Shown: positions 38,350 to 47,957 of the stretch, one piece after another
How the letters are laid out: the number at the start of each line of letters is the position of its first letter
How positions within the stretch are numbered: the first letter of the stretch is position 1
Assembly: GCF_900099655.1 (NCBI RefSeq)
Contig: NZ_FNDC01000016.1
Location: 23,902-87,901, forward strand
Reading direction: 5' to 3'
Length of the DNA stretch: 64,000 nt
DNA from: Planococcus glaciei
GTDB taxonomy: Bacteria; Bacillota; Bacilli; Bacillales_A; Planococcaceae
Program-made: the position numbers and the translations under genes
The notes under the pieces: generated by a model
The model's input: the letters and a program-made list of their open reading frames with translations, nothing else
Database searches by the model: none
Told to the model about the DNA's origin: nothing

Positions 38350-38829
38350 TTGAAATTGAATCAAAAAGGGGTCACGTTGGTCGAATTGCTGGCGGCGCTG
38401 GTGCTGGTCTCCATCGTCGCAACCATAGCCTGGACGGCGCTGTCCATCGGCTTTAAGCACACGGCGGCTGAAACGAGCAAAACCCAGCTTCAGCAAGATG
38501 CAAACTTGATCGTGACCAAACTCACCAACGAACATCGTAGAAATGACTATTATTATTTGCAAATGAACGCCGGGCATCTTGAAATTAAAACCTGCAACGA
38601 TCAGACTTCTCCTGCGATTGCCCCTTGTGGCACTTTTGTCCGTTTGACAGATGCCAATTTCAAATACACGGGAACGATTAACGGCATCCAATTTGCAAGC
38701 TGGAATGCCGCTACTAAGATTGACCCGAAAAACAAACACGTCGATCTGGTCCTGAATGTGGCCGACCCGGTCAAACCGACTCGGTCGGTTGAAGTGAAAA
38801 CGACTTTAACACGAATCCTGACCAATTAA
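38350..38829 (+). CDS. Minor type IV prepilin (PilW-like)
   Basis: 159 residues; class III signal NQKG^VTLVELLAALVLVSIVA with Glu5. It has two cysteines spaced like a disulfide loop (TCNDQ and APCGTF). The start is TTG 38350 behind GGAGG. Minor pilins of this type prime pilus assembly. Confidence 0.85.
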   Translation: MKLNQKGVTLVELLAALVLVSIVATIAWTALSIGFKHTAAETSKTQLQQDANLIVTKLTNEHRRNDYYYLQMNAGHLEIKTCNDQTSPAIAPCGTFVRLTDANFKYTGTINGIQFASWNAATKIDPKNKHVDLVLNVADPVKPTRSVEVKTTLTRILTN

Positions 38830-38847
38830 ATTAAAGGGGCGCAGAAG

Positions 38848-40347
38848 ATGAAATCCATAAAAAGTGAAAAGGGCTATGCATTAGTGGTCGTTCTTTTGCT
38901 CATCGTTTTGGTGCTGGGCATCTCTGCGACCTTCATTTCCGGCTCTCTCAATAATGCGAAACAGGAAAAGACGGTGGACCTTTCCAATCAATCGGTAGCA
39001 GCAGCTGAGATGGGAATCCTTTACTATTCAACCGATTTCGAACGGTCACTCGATCAGATCAAGCAGGAAGTGCTGAACCAGACGCGCTTGGAACTGGATA
39101 AGATCGTCGCCTGTTTGTATGCCAGCAATAAAGATGCCTGCGATACATCCGCAGAGCGTACTGCCTGGGAACAAAACATCGACCGTCAAATGAAGCAATT
39201 GTATGTGAAAAAGATTCTTATAAAAATCAACGAATTGATTAAAATCAATGGGACACAAACGGCGCCGTTCACTTCTACGCAGTCCAATTACGCGCCGCAA
39301 ACATGGAAGTTGATGAACGTGGCGTATACAGCGAGTGAACTGCAGACTGTCAGCAATGTATTGGTTGACCGGATTGTCGCCCAAGGCAAACTGGAAGTGA
39401 AAATGGATGTAAAAGGGACGTCCATGAGTTCCCCGAAAACCTTGAACTCGTTGTTTACCGTCAACATTCCCGCTTCATTTTTAAATAAAGGAGAAGTCTA
39501 CAACGTCGGCCAGGAAATCATCGCCGGCAAAGAAGATGCGGCGTACCAGGATGTCTTCAAATTGACGCCGCCGACACAATCCTGCGACGCTTTGCTAACC
39601 AGCGTCATTGCCGGCACAGCTCGAGCTCCATTTGAATGCAAAATGACCGGCGATCAAAAATTGGCGACGTTTATTGCCAAAGTGACGGCAGCCGGAAAAA
39701 ACCCGATGGACTTCTGGGTCCATGTGGACGACTTCCAGAGAAACGTCTGTACGTCGAACTGCAACTCCATCGATTTCCTTGGAACAAACGTTGTTGTAAA
39801 AGCGACGGATGCAGGGGCATCGAGCAATATGAACAATCTGGTAAACGGCAACTTGATCATCAACGGCACATTGACGACCGGGCAAAACATGAACAACTTA
39901 GGGAAGAACATGTCCAAACAGACCATCGTATTAAAAGAGATGTATATCGGCGGGAATATCAAAAATCTGTTTTATACCAATTTAATGATCCTTGGTAAGG
40001 ATACGGGAGAAGATTCCCGCCTCCATGTCGTAGGCAAATTCCAAATTGACAACTATACCCACCTCTGCATGGACATCGATCGGATACTTCCGGCAGATCT
40101 TGACCGGCTGGCGGCTACTATCGAAGTGACCAATAGCGGAAGAATCATTTATTATTCCGCAGTTGGCAAGACTTTCGCGCTTACCGGACTGGACGCAGCA
40201 AACCGCACAAAATTGTACGTAACGAAAGCGGCCAGCTACGGGGAATTCTTAAACAACTGCGGCATTGGCATCAAGAGCACGCAGACCGTTCCCATTTCAT
40301 CACCCGTTGTCATCGATACCGATTTCGATTTTGAAGTCGATTACTGA
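38848..40347 (+). CDS. Pilus assembly protein, PilX-like N-terminus
   Basis: 499 residues. The N-terminus SEKG^YALVVVLLLIVLVLGIS is a prepilin-like signal without Glu5, as in PilX/GspK-type minor pilins, which can cap the tip. A long extracellular part follows, with about six cysteines (ACLYASNKDAC, SCDALL, CTSNCN). It is third of three consecutive prepilin genes; the order resembles PilV-PilW-PilX in Gram-negative tip complexes. Confidence 0.75.
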   Translation: MKSIKSEKGYALVVVLLLIVLVLGISATFISGSLNNAKQEKTVDLSNQSVAAAEMGILYYSTDFERSLDQIKQEVLNQTRLELDKIVACLYASNKDACDTSAERTAWEQNIDRQMKQLYVKKILIKINELIKINGTQTAPFTSTQSNYAPQTWKLMNVAYTASELQTVSNVLVDRIVAQGKLEVKMDVKGTSMSSPKTLNSLFTVNIPASFLNKGEVYNVGQEIIAGKEDAAYQDVFKLTPPTQSCDALLTSVIAGTARAPFECKMTGDQKLATFIAKVTAAGKNPMDFWVHVDDFQRNVCTSNCNSIDFLGTNVVVKATDAGASSNMNNLVNGNLIINGTLTTGQNMNNLGKNMSKQTIVLKEMYIGGNIKNLFYTNLMILGKDTGEDSRLHVVGKFQIDNYTHLCMDIDRILPADLDRLAATIEVTNSGRIIYYSAVGKTFALTGLDAANRTKLYVTKAASYGEFLNNCGIGIKSTQTVPISSPVVIDTDFDFEVDY

Positions 40348-40384
40348 CAGCCCAAAATATTAGCAAGGCATTAGGAGGACTTTT

Positions 40385-40936
40385 ATGATCCGCATATTAT
40401 TTTTACTTATCATCGCAGCCATTGTACTGCCGCTCGCTTATTTCGGCTTTAAAACCGTACCGCTTGCCAGAAGAATGACTCTGGCCGGCGGGGCGCTTGC
40501 GGCAGCTGCCGTCGCTTTATACATGCAGGACGGTTTTGCCTGGTATTTGCCGGTGCTCGCACTGGTCGGCATTTCACTTTTGGCAAGCCTTCTTTATATG
40601 AAGCAACTGGAAAAAGAAGAGCTGGCCAAACAACTGGAAGCCGAAGAACGGAAAGCCCGCCGGAAAGAATTGCTTACTCCGGTTTATGATACACCACCCG
40701 TGAATGAGGCGGAATCCATTAAACAACAGGAATCCGTCAAAGAACGCGAAACCATCAAAGGGCCGGAAAAAATCAATGTACCGGAAAGAATTATGATGCC
40801 GGAAACAGTGAAAATGCCGGATTTGAAAAAAGAGCCAGAGAAAGAACCGGAACGCGAAAAAGAGCTTGTCGGCGCAAAGCCGTACAGCATGCAGTCGATT
40901 AAACCAGTCGGGAAGGAAGATCAAGGTGAACAATAA
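40385..40936 (+). CDS. Membrane protein with charged repetitive tail, pilus locus
   Basis: 183 residues: two or three transmembrane helices in the first 75 residues, then a highly charged cytoplasmic tail from about 78 with short repeats of the form P-E-x-I/V-x-x-P (GPEKINVPERIMMPETVKMP). Not a recognised family. It overlaps the next gene by 11 nt and is in the pilus operon. It may be a scaffold or assembly factor; this is inference from position only. Confidence 0.6.
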   Translation: MIRILFLLIIAAIVLPLAYFGFKTVPLARRMTLAGGALAAAAVALYMQDGFAWYLPVLALVGISLLASLLYMKQLEKEELAKQLEAEERKARRKELLTPVYDTPPVNEAESIKQQESVKERETIKGPEKINVPERIMMPETVKMPDLKKEPEKEPEREKELVGAKPYSMQSIKPVGKEDQGEQ

Positions 40937-42473
40937 AGTATTCGGAATGACCTTTGCAGCTGTACTCGCATCAGCGCTGCTGTTTTTTGGCGTAGCCAAT
41001 GCGGGGGCAATGGCTGTCGATACCTGGATCTTCCCGACGGAAGAATTCGGCGACAACACGTATATCGCAACGACGGATGTTTCCAATATGGAACACGAAC
41101 AGGCAAAACAGCTGTTTGTCGGACAGGTGGATTCATGGCGCCAAACAGCGGAACTTCTTGTGACTTATCAGGATGCGACCGCGAGCTATCCCTTGAACAA
41201 TGCAGAAATCTTGCTGGACGAAACGGTCGGACAAGCCCAAAGCGGCACACAGAACAATTTTGTCTTCCAGCTTTCACCGGAAACGACGGCAACGTTCCTG
41301 GAGCAGCAATTTCCGACTGCCGGCTTCACTGAAACGGACGTAGAAAACATCACGACAAAACTGGAAACAGCATTAGCTGCCGGCCAAACGAAGACAACTG
41401 TTGCCATCAGCGACGATACGCTGGAAGTTGCAAAAGAAGTCGTCTCCGAAGCGAAAATCACCCATAGCTTAAAAGGCAGTGATGCGATGGCGGTTGTCAA
41501 CGCATTGAACGGCATTGACATTGCGCCGGGAAGCCCGTTTTCATTCCTGGACTTTATCGGCGGCTTGGAGCTTGCCAATGTAACAGATTCAGAGCTTTCG
41601 CAAATTGCTTCATCTATCTACGCAGCTGTGCTGCAGACGAACTTCTCGGTTGACGAGCGCAGCATCGGCACAGTAGCGCCGACAGCAGTGCCGCTTGGAA
41701 AAGAAGCAGCCATCAACCGGCCGCTCGGCATCGATTTTGTTTTTACCAACCCGAACAGCAATACATTCACTTTAAACTTATCAATGGACGGCGATACGCT
41801 GACAGCAATGCTCACCGGCTATCCATTCATCTATGAATATGAAGTTATCGCAAACGGCGAAGAGAAAGTGGAGCCGCGCTTGATCAAGCAATACAGTGCG
41901 TTCGTGACATCCGGCAAAGCGGTTGAAGAAGAAGGCCGCGACGGCGTCCGCATCAACGTGGTGCGTTCTACCCGTTCTGACGGAAAAGAGTTGGAACTCG
42001 ACCCCGTATCGACCGATTTCTATCCGCCGGTCCATCGCATTGAAATTTATCCGCTGACGAAAACCGAAACGGCGCCTGCGGCAGGAACGGCTGTACCGCA
42101 GCCGGGACAACCTGGGTTTGTTGATGCAAACGGCGACGGCGTACACGACGGAACAGTCGCAGCGCCTCTTCCAGGGCAGCCCGGATTCGTCGATGCCAAT
42201 GGCGACGGGGTGCATGACAGCACGTCTACTGTAACTCCAGCACCACTACCAGGACAGCCTGGATTTATCGATGCAAACGGCGACGGCGTACATGATGCGC
42301 CAGCTGCGACTCCAACAACACCGCTTCCGGGACAGCCTGGCTATGTGGACCAAGACGGCGACGGGGTTCATGACACACCGGCGACGGATGCAACACCTAA
42401 CGACACAACGCCTAATACCGATGAAAAGAAAGAGCCGGTATATGACAAAGGCGGAAATAAAGTCAATCCTTAA
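40926..42473 (+). CDS. VanW-like surface protein with four Ca-loop repeats
   Basis: 515 residues. Signal/anchor helix MTFAAVLASALLFFGVANAG, then a VanW-like domain (LNGIDIAPGSPFSFLDFIG, SQIASSIYAAVLQTNFSVDER, VPLGKEAAINRPLGIDFVF). Next is a G5-like stretch (EPRLIKQYSAFVTSGKAV). The C-terminus has four repeats of about 22-24 residues, each with PGQPGF and VDANGDGVHD; the DxNxDGxxD loop is like EF-hand/dockerin calcium loops. The VanW Cys motif (GGGICQ) is replaced by SELSQ. The start is GTG 40926. It is probably an extracellular pilus-associated or wall-associated factor. Confidence 0.7.
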   Translation: MNNKVFGMTFAAVLASALLFFGVANAGAMAVDTWIFPTEEFGDNTYIATTDVSNMEHEQAKQLFVGQVDSWRQTAELLVTYQDATASYPLNNAEILLDETVGQAQSGTQNNFVFQLSPETTATFLEQQFPTAGFTETDVENITTKLETALAAGQTKTTVAISDDTLEVAKEVVSEAKITHSLKGSDAMAVVNALNGIDIAPGSPFSFLDFIGGLELANVTDSELSQIASSIYAAVLQTNFSVDERSIGTVAPTAVPLGKEAAINRPLGIDFVFTNPNSNTFTLNLSMDGDTLTAMLTGYPFIYEYEVIANGEEKVEPRLIKQYSAFVTSGKAVEEEGRDGVRINVVRSTRSDGKELELDPVSTDFYPPVHRIEIYPLTKTETAPAAGTAVPQPGQPGFVDANGDGVHDGTVAAPLPGQPGFVDANGDGVHDSTSTVTPAPLPGQPGFIDANGDGVHDAPAATPTTPLPGQPGYVDQDGDGVHDTPATDATPNDTTPNTDEKKEPVYDKGGNKVNP

Positions 42474-42495
42474 CGAGCTTTGAGGGGGAAGAGAT

Positions 42496-44151
42496 TTGGC
42501 AAGAACACGAAAAAGACTAGGCGACATTTTAATAGAATTAGGCCTTCTCACTGAAGAAGACCTTCAGGGCACGTTAGATGCCAAAACATCAGACCAGAAG
42601 CTCGGCGACGCACTCGTCCAGCGCGGCTTGATCACCGAGCAGCAATTGATCGAAACGCTTGAAGTGCAGCTCGGCATCCCGCACGTGACGCTGTTCCAGT
42701 ATCCGTTCGATCCGAAACTGTTCAACGTTGTACCGAAAGACTTTGCAAAACGGAAATCACTCGTGCCGCTCCGGGCGGAAGGCGACCGGCTGTTTATCGC
42801 GATGACCGATCCGACGGATTTCATCACGATTGATGATCTGCGTTTAACGACAGGATTCCAGATTGAACCGGCGATTGCGTCGAGAGAAGATATCCTAAAA
42901 ACCATTGCGAAGTATTACGAAGAAGAATCCTACGATGACATGCTCGAAGAAATGCCGCAAAGCACAGCGGAAGAAGAAAATTTGGATGACATCGATGGGC
43001 CGATTGTCCGCCTCGTCAACCAGATCCTTTCAAACGCCGTATCGCTGAAGGCAAGTGACGTCCATTTCGATCCGCAGGAAAGCCGCATCCTTGTGCGCTA
43101 CCGCATTGACGGCACGCTGCGAACGGAAAAGATTCTGCCGAAATCGATGCAGCAAATGGTTACGGCGCGGATCAAGATCCTGGCAAATCTGGACATTACC
43201 GAAAACCGGATCCCGCAGGATGGACGGATCAAGACAACCGTCGACCTGCGTGCCATCGATCTCCGGGTATCGTCATTGCCGACGGTATTCGGCGAGAAAA
43301 TCGTTATGCGGATTTTGGACCTCGGGGCGAATTTGACCGATATCGACAAACTCGGCTTTAACGAATTAAACATGAAGCGCTTCTTGCGTGAAATCGACAA
43401 ACCAAACGGCATCGTCCTGATTTCCGGCCCGACTGGTTCCGGTAAATCGTCAACGCTTTATGCAGCACTCAATAAATTGAACAGTGAAGAAGTCAACATT
43501 ATCACCGTCGAAGATCCGGTTGAGTACCAGCTTGAAGGCATCAACCAAATCCAAGTGAACTCGAACGTCGGCTTGACGTTTGCTGCCGGCTTGCGCTCGA
43601 TTTTGCGCCAAGATCCCGACATCGTCATGGTTGGGGAAATCCGGGACAAAGAAACGGCTGACATATCAATTCGTGCCTCTTTAACGGGTCACTTAGTATT
43701 AAGTACCATCCATACCAACGATTCGATTGCTTCTATTACCCGTTTAATGGATATGGGCATCGAGCCGTTCCTGGTAACGGCTTCCTTGAATGCCGTTGTC
43801 GCACAGCGCCTAATCCGCCGGGTTTGCCGCGACTGCCGGGAAACTCAGGCAGCGACACTGCGTGAACAGGAGATTTTTGAAAAACGCGGCCTGACGATTG
43901 ATGTGGTGGCACGCGGCACAGGCTGTCCGCGCTGCAATATGTCCGGATACCGCGGACGTATGGCAATTCACGAAGTCTTGGTTGTCGACGAAGACATCAA
44001 AACCATCATCAACCGCGGCGGCACTGCAGCGGAAATCCGCGAAGTGGCCGTGAAAAACAATACCATCTTCCTGATCGACGATGGCTTATTAAAAGTGAAG
44101 GAGGGTCTGACAACGACAGAAGAAGTGCTGCGCGTTGCCATGACAGATTAA
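42496..44151 (+). CDS. pilB: Type IV pilus extension ATPase PilB with MshEN domain
   Basis: 551 residues. The N-terminus has two consecutive MshEN-type c-di-GMP motifs (RLGDILIELGLLTEEDL and KLGDALVQRGLITEQQL). Walker A is GPTGSGKSSTLY, the Asp box and Walker B region include QDPDIVMVGEIRDKETA, and the tetracysteine zinc site is CRDC with CPRC. Powers pilin polymerisation. Start TTG 42496 after GGGGGAAGAG. It is adjacent to PilT and PilC. Confidence 0.93.
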   Translation: MARTRKRLGDILIELGLLTEEDLQGTLDAKTSDQKLGDALVQRGLITEQQLIETLEVQLGIPHVTLFQYPFDPKLFNVVPKDFAKRKSLVPLRAEGDRLFIAMTDPTDFITIDDLRLTTGFQIEPAIASREDILKTIAKYYEEESYDDMLEEMPQSTAEEENLDDIDGPIVRLVNQILSNAVSLKASDVHFDPQESRILVRYRIDGTLRTEKILPKSMQQMVTARIKILANLDITENRIPQDGRIKTTVDLRAIDLRVSSLPTVFGEKIVMRILDLGANLTDIDKLGFNELNMKRFLREIDKPNGIVLISGPTGSGKSSTLYAALNKLNSEEVNIITVEDPVEYQLEGINQIQVNSNVGLTFAAGLRSILRQDPDIVMVGEIRDKETADISIRASLTGHLVLSTIHTNDSIASITRLMDMGIEPFLVTASLNAVVAQRLIRRVCRDCRETQAATLREQEIFEKRGLTIDVVARGTGCPRCNMSGYRGRMAIHEVLVVDEDIKTIINRGGTAAEIREVAVKNNTIFLIDDGLLKVKEGLTTTEEVLRVAMTD

Positions 44152-44154
44152 CCG

Positions 44155-45201
44155 ATGAATACGACGCTAAATTACGTAGATACAGTTCTGACTGCTGCCA
44201 CGGATTTGAAAGTTTCCGATATCCATATGACAACCGGCATCCCGCCGGTGTTCCGGATGCACGGAGCGTTAAAGCAATACGGCGAAGACAAATTAATGCC
44301 GGAAATGACAAAAGAAATCGCCCGCGTGCTGATGCCGGATGCCTTATGGGAAACGTTCCTTGAAAAAGGCGAGATGGATTACTCATACTCCATTCCCGGC
44401 GTTGCCCGTTTCCGGGTCAACTCGTTCCATCAGCGCGGCTCCATTTCCCACGCGTTCCGGACGATCCCAACCAAAATCCCGACAATCGATGATTTGAACA
44501 TGCCGGATACATTAAAGAAATTGTCGGACACGCACCAAGGCTTGATCCTGGTGACAGGACCTACCGGCTCGGGTAAATCGACGACGCTTGCCGCGATGAT
44601 CCGCCATATGAATGAAAACCTGTCCAAACACATCATTACACTGGAAGACCCGATCGAGTATATGCACAACCACGGCACATCGGTTATCGACCAGCGTGAA
44701 GTCGGCTTCGATACAAATTCGTTTGCGAACGGGCTGCGCGCTGCGCTCCGTCAGGATCCGGACGTTATCCTTGTAGGTGAGATGCGTGACTTGGAAACCA
44801 TCACGACCGCCATCACGGCAGCTGAAACAGGCCACTTAGTTATGGGGACGCTCCATACATCGAGTGCCGCTTCAACCGTAGAACGGATTATTGACGTATT
44901 CCCGCCGGAACAGCATGCCCAGATCCGGACGCAGCTTGGCGGAATCCTGAAAGCCGTAATTTCTCAGCGTTTGCTGCCGACAGTTGACGGCAAAGGGCGC
45001 GTCGCCGCAACCGAAATCCTGATCAACAACACGGCCATCGCCAACTTGATCCGCACTGAAAAAGTGCACCAGATTCCGAATATCATTTTGACAAACCGTG
45101 CGGCCGGCATGCATATGATGTCGACCTCAGTCCAGGAACTGCTGAAAAAAGGAAAGATTTCAAGAGAAATCGCTCGTCCGTACTTGGTAGAGGAGGAATA
45201 A
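44155..45201 (+). CDS. pilT: Type IV pilus retraction ATPase PilT
   Basis: 348 residues. Walker A GPTGSGKSTTLAAMI, Walker B QDPDVILVGEMRDLETI, and the C-terminal AIANLIRTEK corresponding to the PilT AIRNLIRE signature needed for retraction. Presence of PilT implies retractile pili, useful for twitching motility or DNA uptake. Three nt separate it from pilB. Confidence 0.93.
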   Translation: MNTTLNYVDTVLTAATDLKVSDIHMTTGIPPVFRMHGALKQYGEDKLMPEMTKEIARVLMPDALWETFLEKGEMDYSYSIPGVARFRVNSFHQRGSISHAFRTIPTKIPTIDDLNMPDTLKKLSDTHQGLILVTGPTGSGKSTTLAAMIRHMNENLSKHIITLEDPIEYMHNHGTSVIDQREVGFDTNSFANGLRAALRQDPDVILVGEMRDLETITTAITAAETGHLVMGTLHTSSAASTVERIIDVFPPEQHAQIRTQLGGILKAVISQRLLPTVDGKGRVAATEILINNTAIANLIRTEKVHQIPNIILTNRAAGMHMMSTSVQELLKKGKISREIARPYLVEEE

Positions 45202-45202
45202 G

Positions 45203-46414
45203 ATGGCGCGTTTTAAATACGAAGGGCGTGACCGTAAGAAAATCCGCTCCGGCATCATTGTAGCGGATAGCCAGCGAAGTGCTGTCCAGAAGTTGAGAGA
45301 CGATGGCGTGCGGGTCATTGACATCCGGGAAATACCGACAACTGCTCTTCAAAAGGATATTTCATTTGGAGCTCCGGTGAAACGGGATCAGTTCATCATG
45401 TTTCTTCGTCAATTCTCTACTCTGATGCGTGCGGGTGTAACGATTGTGGATGCGGTGAAAATTCTATCTCAACAGGTGGATTCCAAAGCGCTGCGCAAGA
45501 CCTTGACTGAAGTCGATGATGAACTCCGCAAAGGGAATTCGCTTTCCAATACTTTAGCTAAATATCCAAAGATTTTTGAACCACTTACGATAAACTTGAT
45601 TCGAGCAGGAGAACTATCAGGGAATATTGATGAATCACTTGACCGGCTTGCGACGCATTACGACAAAGCGTATCAGACGCGGCAGAAAGTCATCTCAGCG
45701 ATGTCGTATCCGCTCGTTGTTGGTTTCCTGGCGATTGGGGTAGTAATATTCCTTTTATCTTCTATTGTGCCGATGTTTGCGGAGATGTTCGAAGGAATGG
45801 GCAGTGAATTGCCGCCGCTCACTCAATTTGTGATGGGATCCAGTGACTTTGTCAAAAACTATTGGTACATCCTGATTGGGGTGACCTTGCTGTTTGCTGG
45901 AATCATATGGATGATGAAGCGCAATGAAAAAGGCAAATACATTCTGGATACGATCATGCTAAAGATACCTTTGTTCGGAAACATGTTAAAGAAATCAGCG
46001 CTTGCTCGATTAACGCGGACATTAAGTTCCTTGTTCTCGAGCTCTGTTCCGATTCTTCAGGCAATGACGATGACAGAAAAAGTAGTAGGCAACGCAGTCA
46101 TGTCAAAAGTCATCATCGCTTCTCGAGATTCGCTTGAGCGAGGCGGATCTCTTACAGAACCTATGAAAAATCACTGGGCGTTTCCGCCGCTTATCCCGCA
46201 TATGATTCAGATTGGGGAACAGACCGGATCTCTTGACCATATGTTGGCCAAAGTAGCAGAATTCTACGAAAAAGAAGTGGAAGCGGAAACCGACCGTTTA
46301 AAGGCCATGATAGAACCATTGATGATTGTTTTCTTAGCTGCAATTGTCGGGACTATAATCCTATCAATAATGATGCCAATGTTTGATATGTTCCAGAATG
46401 TAGATAAAATGTAG
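45203..46414 (+). CDS. pilC: Type IV pilus inner-membrane platform protein PilC
   Basis: 403 residues of the T2SS_F family with duplicated domains: FLRQFSTLMRAGVTIVDAVK and LTRTLSSLFSSSVPILQAM. Transmembrane helices lie around residues 170-195, 220-240 and 375-395. It is the platform that couples PilB/PilT to the pilus. The 3' half (from about 45400) is lower in GC than pilB and pilT. Confidence 0.92.
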   Translation: MARFKYEGRDRKKIRSGIIVADSQRSAVQKLRDDGVRVIDIREIPTTALQKDISFGAPVKRDQFIMFLRQFSTLMRAGVTIVDAVKILSQQVDSKALRKTLTEVDDELRKGNSLSNTLAKYPKIFEPLTINLIRAGELSGNIDESLDRLATHYDKAYQTRQKVISAMSYPLVVGFLAIGVVIFLLSSIVPMFAEMFEGMGSELPPLTQFVMGSSDFVKNYWYILIGVTLLFAGIIWMMKRNEKGKYILDTIMLKIPLFGNMLKKSALARLTRTLSSLFSSSVPILQAMTMTEKVVGNAVMSKVIIASRDSLERGGSLTEPMKNHWAFPPLIPHMIQIGEQTGSLDHMLAKVAEFYEKEVEAETDRLKAMIEPLMIVFLAAIVGTIILSIMMPMFDMFQNVDKM

Positions 46415-46467
46415 GACTAAATATCAAAAATAATTGAAAAAAATTCAAAAAAACTTGAAAAATGCTA

Positions 46468-46495
46468 TTGCGTAATTCGTGACTATGGTTATAAT
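46468..46495 (+). promoter_or_regulatory. Promoter of the major pilin gene
   Basis: TTGCGT (46468-46473), 16-bp spacer, TATAAT (46490-46495). A separate promoter for the pilin fits its need for high expression. Confidence 0.6.
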
Positions 46496-46546
46496 TAAGT
46501 TGTACTCAAAGTAGTACTTAAATTACAAATACTAGGGGGAAAGAAA

Positions 46547-46996
46547 ATGAAGAAATTTCTTCAGAAGAAGTTAAAAGAACAAAAGGGTATGACGTTGATC
46601 GAGCTTTTAGCAGTTATCGTTATCATCGCGATTATTGCGGCAATCGCTATTCCAGCGATTGGGAATATTATTGAAAATAGTCGTGTTGGAGCTGCGAAAT
46701 CTGATGCTTTAAGCGCTTTTGCTGGTGCAGAATTATACTTAGCGGATAATCCTTCTGCTACAAGTGTTACACTTGCTCAACTTGAAGATGGATATATTGA
46801 CGATGCTGGAACACTTGATAGTTTTACTTATACACCTGCAGCAGGATCTACAGTTGCTAGTTTTGAGGGTGCTTCAAAGGTTAGTGGAGGTATTGAGATT
46901 GCTTATGCAGCCGGTACTACTAAGGCAATGGTTTCCGCTTTACCGAACAATTCTGAAACTGGTGACGGCGGTACTATAACAATTACTGGACGTTAA
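46547..46996 (+). CDS. pilA: Major type IV pilin
   Basis: 149 residues. Class III signal EQKG^MTLIELLAVIVIIAIIA with Glu5 after cleavage and the continuous hydrophobic helix of major pilins. The globular part is rich in Ala, Thr, Ser and Gly and has no cysteines. AGGGGG precedes ATG 46547. It has its own promoter and lower GC than the neighbouring ATPase genes. Confidence 0.9.
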   Translation: MKKFLQKKLKEQKGMTLIELLAVIVIIAIIAAIAIPAIGNIIENSRVGAAKSDALSAFAGAELYLADNPSATSVTLAQLEDGYIDDAGTLDSFTYTPAAGSTVASFEGASKVSGGIEIAYAAGTTKAMVSALPNNSETGDGGTITITGR

Positions 46997-47015
46997 ATAT
47001 TAAGGAGCTGAGAAA

Positions 47016-47954
47016 ATGGCCTTATCGTTTTTATCGAGAAAAGCGCGAGTCGCGACAATAACTATAGAAGAAGACGCGATTCGTCATGTCGACCTGAAAT
47101 CCCATTCTCCACTTCAATTGAACTGTGCGGAAGAGCTTGCTCTTCCAGCCGGCATCATTGAAGACGGGAAAATCATCGATGCGGAAGCGCTGGAAGCGAT
47201 ACTCGATAAGGCTGTCAATCAGTGGGGTCTCTCTAAGAAGTCAGTCCGATTCCTCGCCCCTGACGAATTCGTTATTATCCGCAAAGTACCTTACCCCGAA
47301 GATGTTGAACAAGATGAACTTAAAGGCCATTTCTTTATCGAAATCGGTTCAACGCTTTACTTGCCCTTCGAAGATCCCGTCTTCGATGTGGTGCCGTACA
47401 ATACCGATACCGAAGAACCGGAAGTGATCATCATCGCTTCCAAAGAATCGGTCATCAACGATTATGAGAATGTGTTGGATAAGGTGAAATTAAAAGCGGT
47501 AGTTGCCGATGTCACGCCGCTTGCCTTGTACCGTTTAGCATATTTGCAGCATGACTTCACAGAAGACGAGCACGTCATGCTGATCGATCTGCAGTCACAG
47601 AAAATGACAGTTTCCATCTTCCATGAACATTTTCCGCTGTTTATGCGGCCGGTTGATTTGGAATTGACGGCAACGATAGAAGAAGATCCTGAAGCCGTGA
47701 TGGACATCATCGAAGAAGAAGCCGAGAAACTCGCCAACTTTTACAGTTTCAATATGAACGGCGGGGAAGTCGGCATTACGAAAGTCGTTTGCAACGGCGA
47801 ATACAGAGACTGGGACGCGTTCCGTGCTCGATTGGAAGAGCGTTTTTCTTTGCCTGTACTACCTGTCGTACTTGATGCCATTCCTTCCGACGATTCGGAA
47901 GATGTACCCGGACGTTTTAACCGCGCCATCGGTCTTGCGCTGAAAGAGGTGTAA
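47016..47954 (+). CDS. pilM: Pilus alignment protein PilM
   Basis: 312 residues, actin/FtsA-like fold. RKVPYPEDVEQDELKGHFFIE and VMLIDLQSQKMTVSIFHEH (phosphate-binding region) match PilM. Cytoplasmic partner of the PilN N-terminal peptide. It is followed at 3 nt by pilN. Confidence 0.85.
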   Translation: MALSFLSRKARVATITIEEDAIRHVDLKSHSPLQLNCAEELALPAGIIEDGKIIDAEALEAILDKAVNQWGLSKKSVRFLAPDEFVIIRKVPYPEDVEQDELKGHFFIEIGSTLYLPFEDPVFDVVPYNTDTEEPEVIIIASKESVINDYENVLDKVKLKAVVADVTPLALYRLAYLQHDFTEDEHVMLIDLQSQKMTVSIFHEHFPLFMRPVDLELTATIEEDPEAVMDIIEEEAEKLANFYSFNMNGGEVGITKVVCNGEYRDWDAFRARLEERFSLPVLPVVLDAIPSDDSEDVPGRFNRAIGLALKEV

Positions 47955-47957
47955 TCC

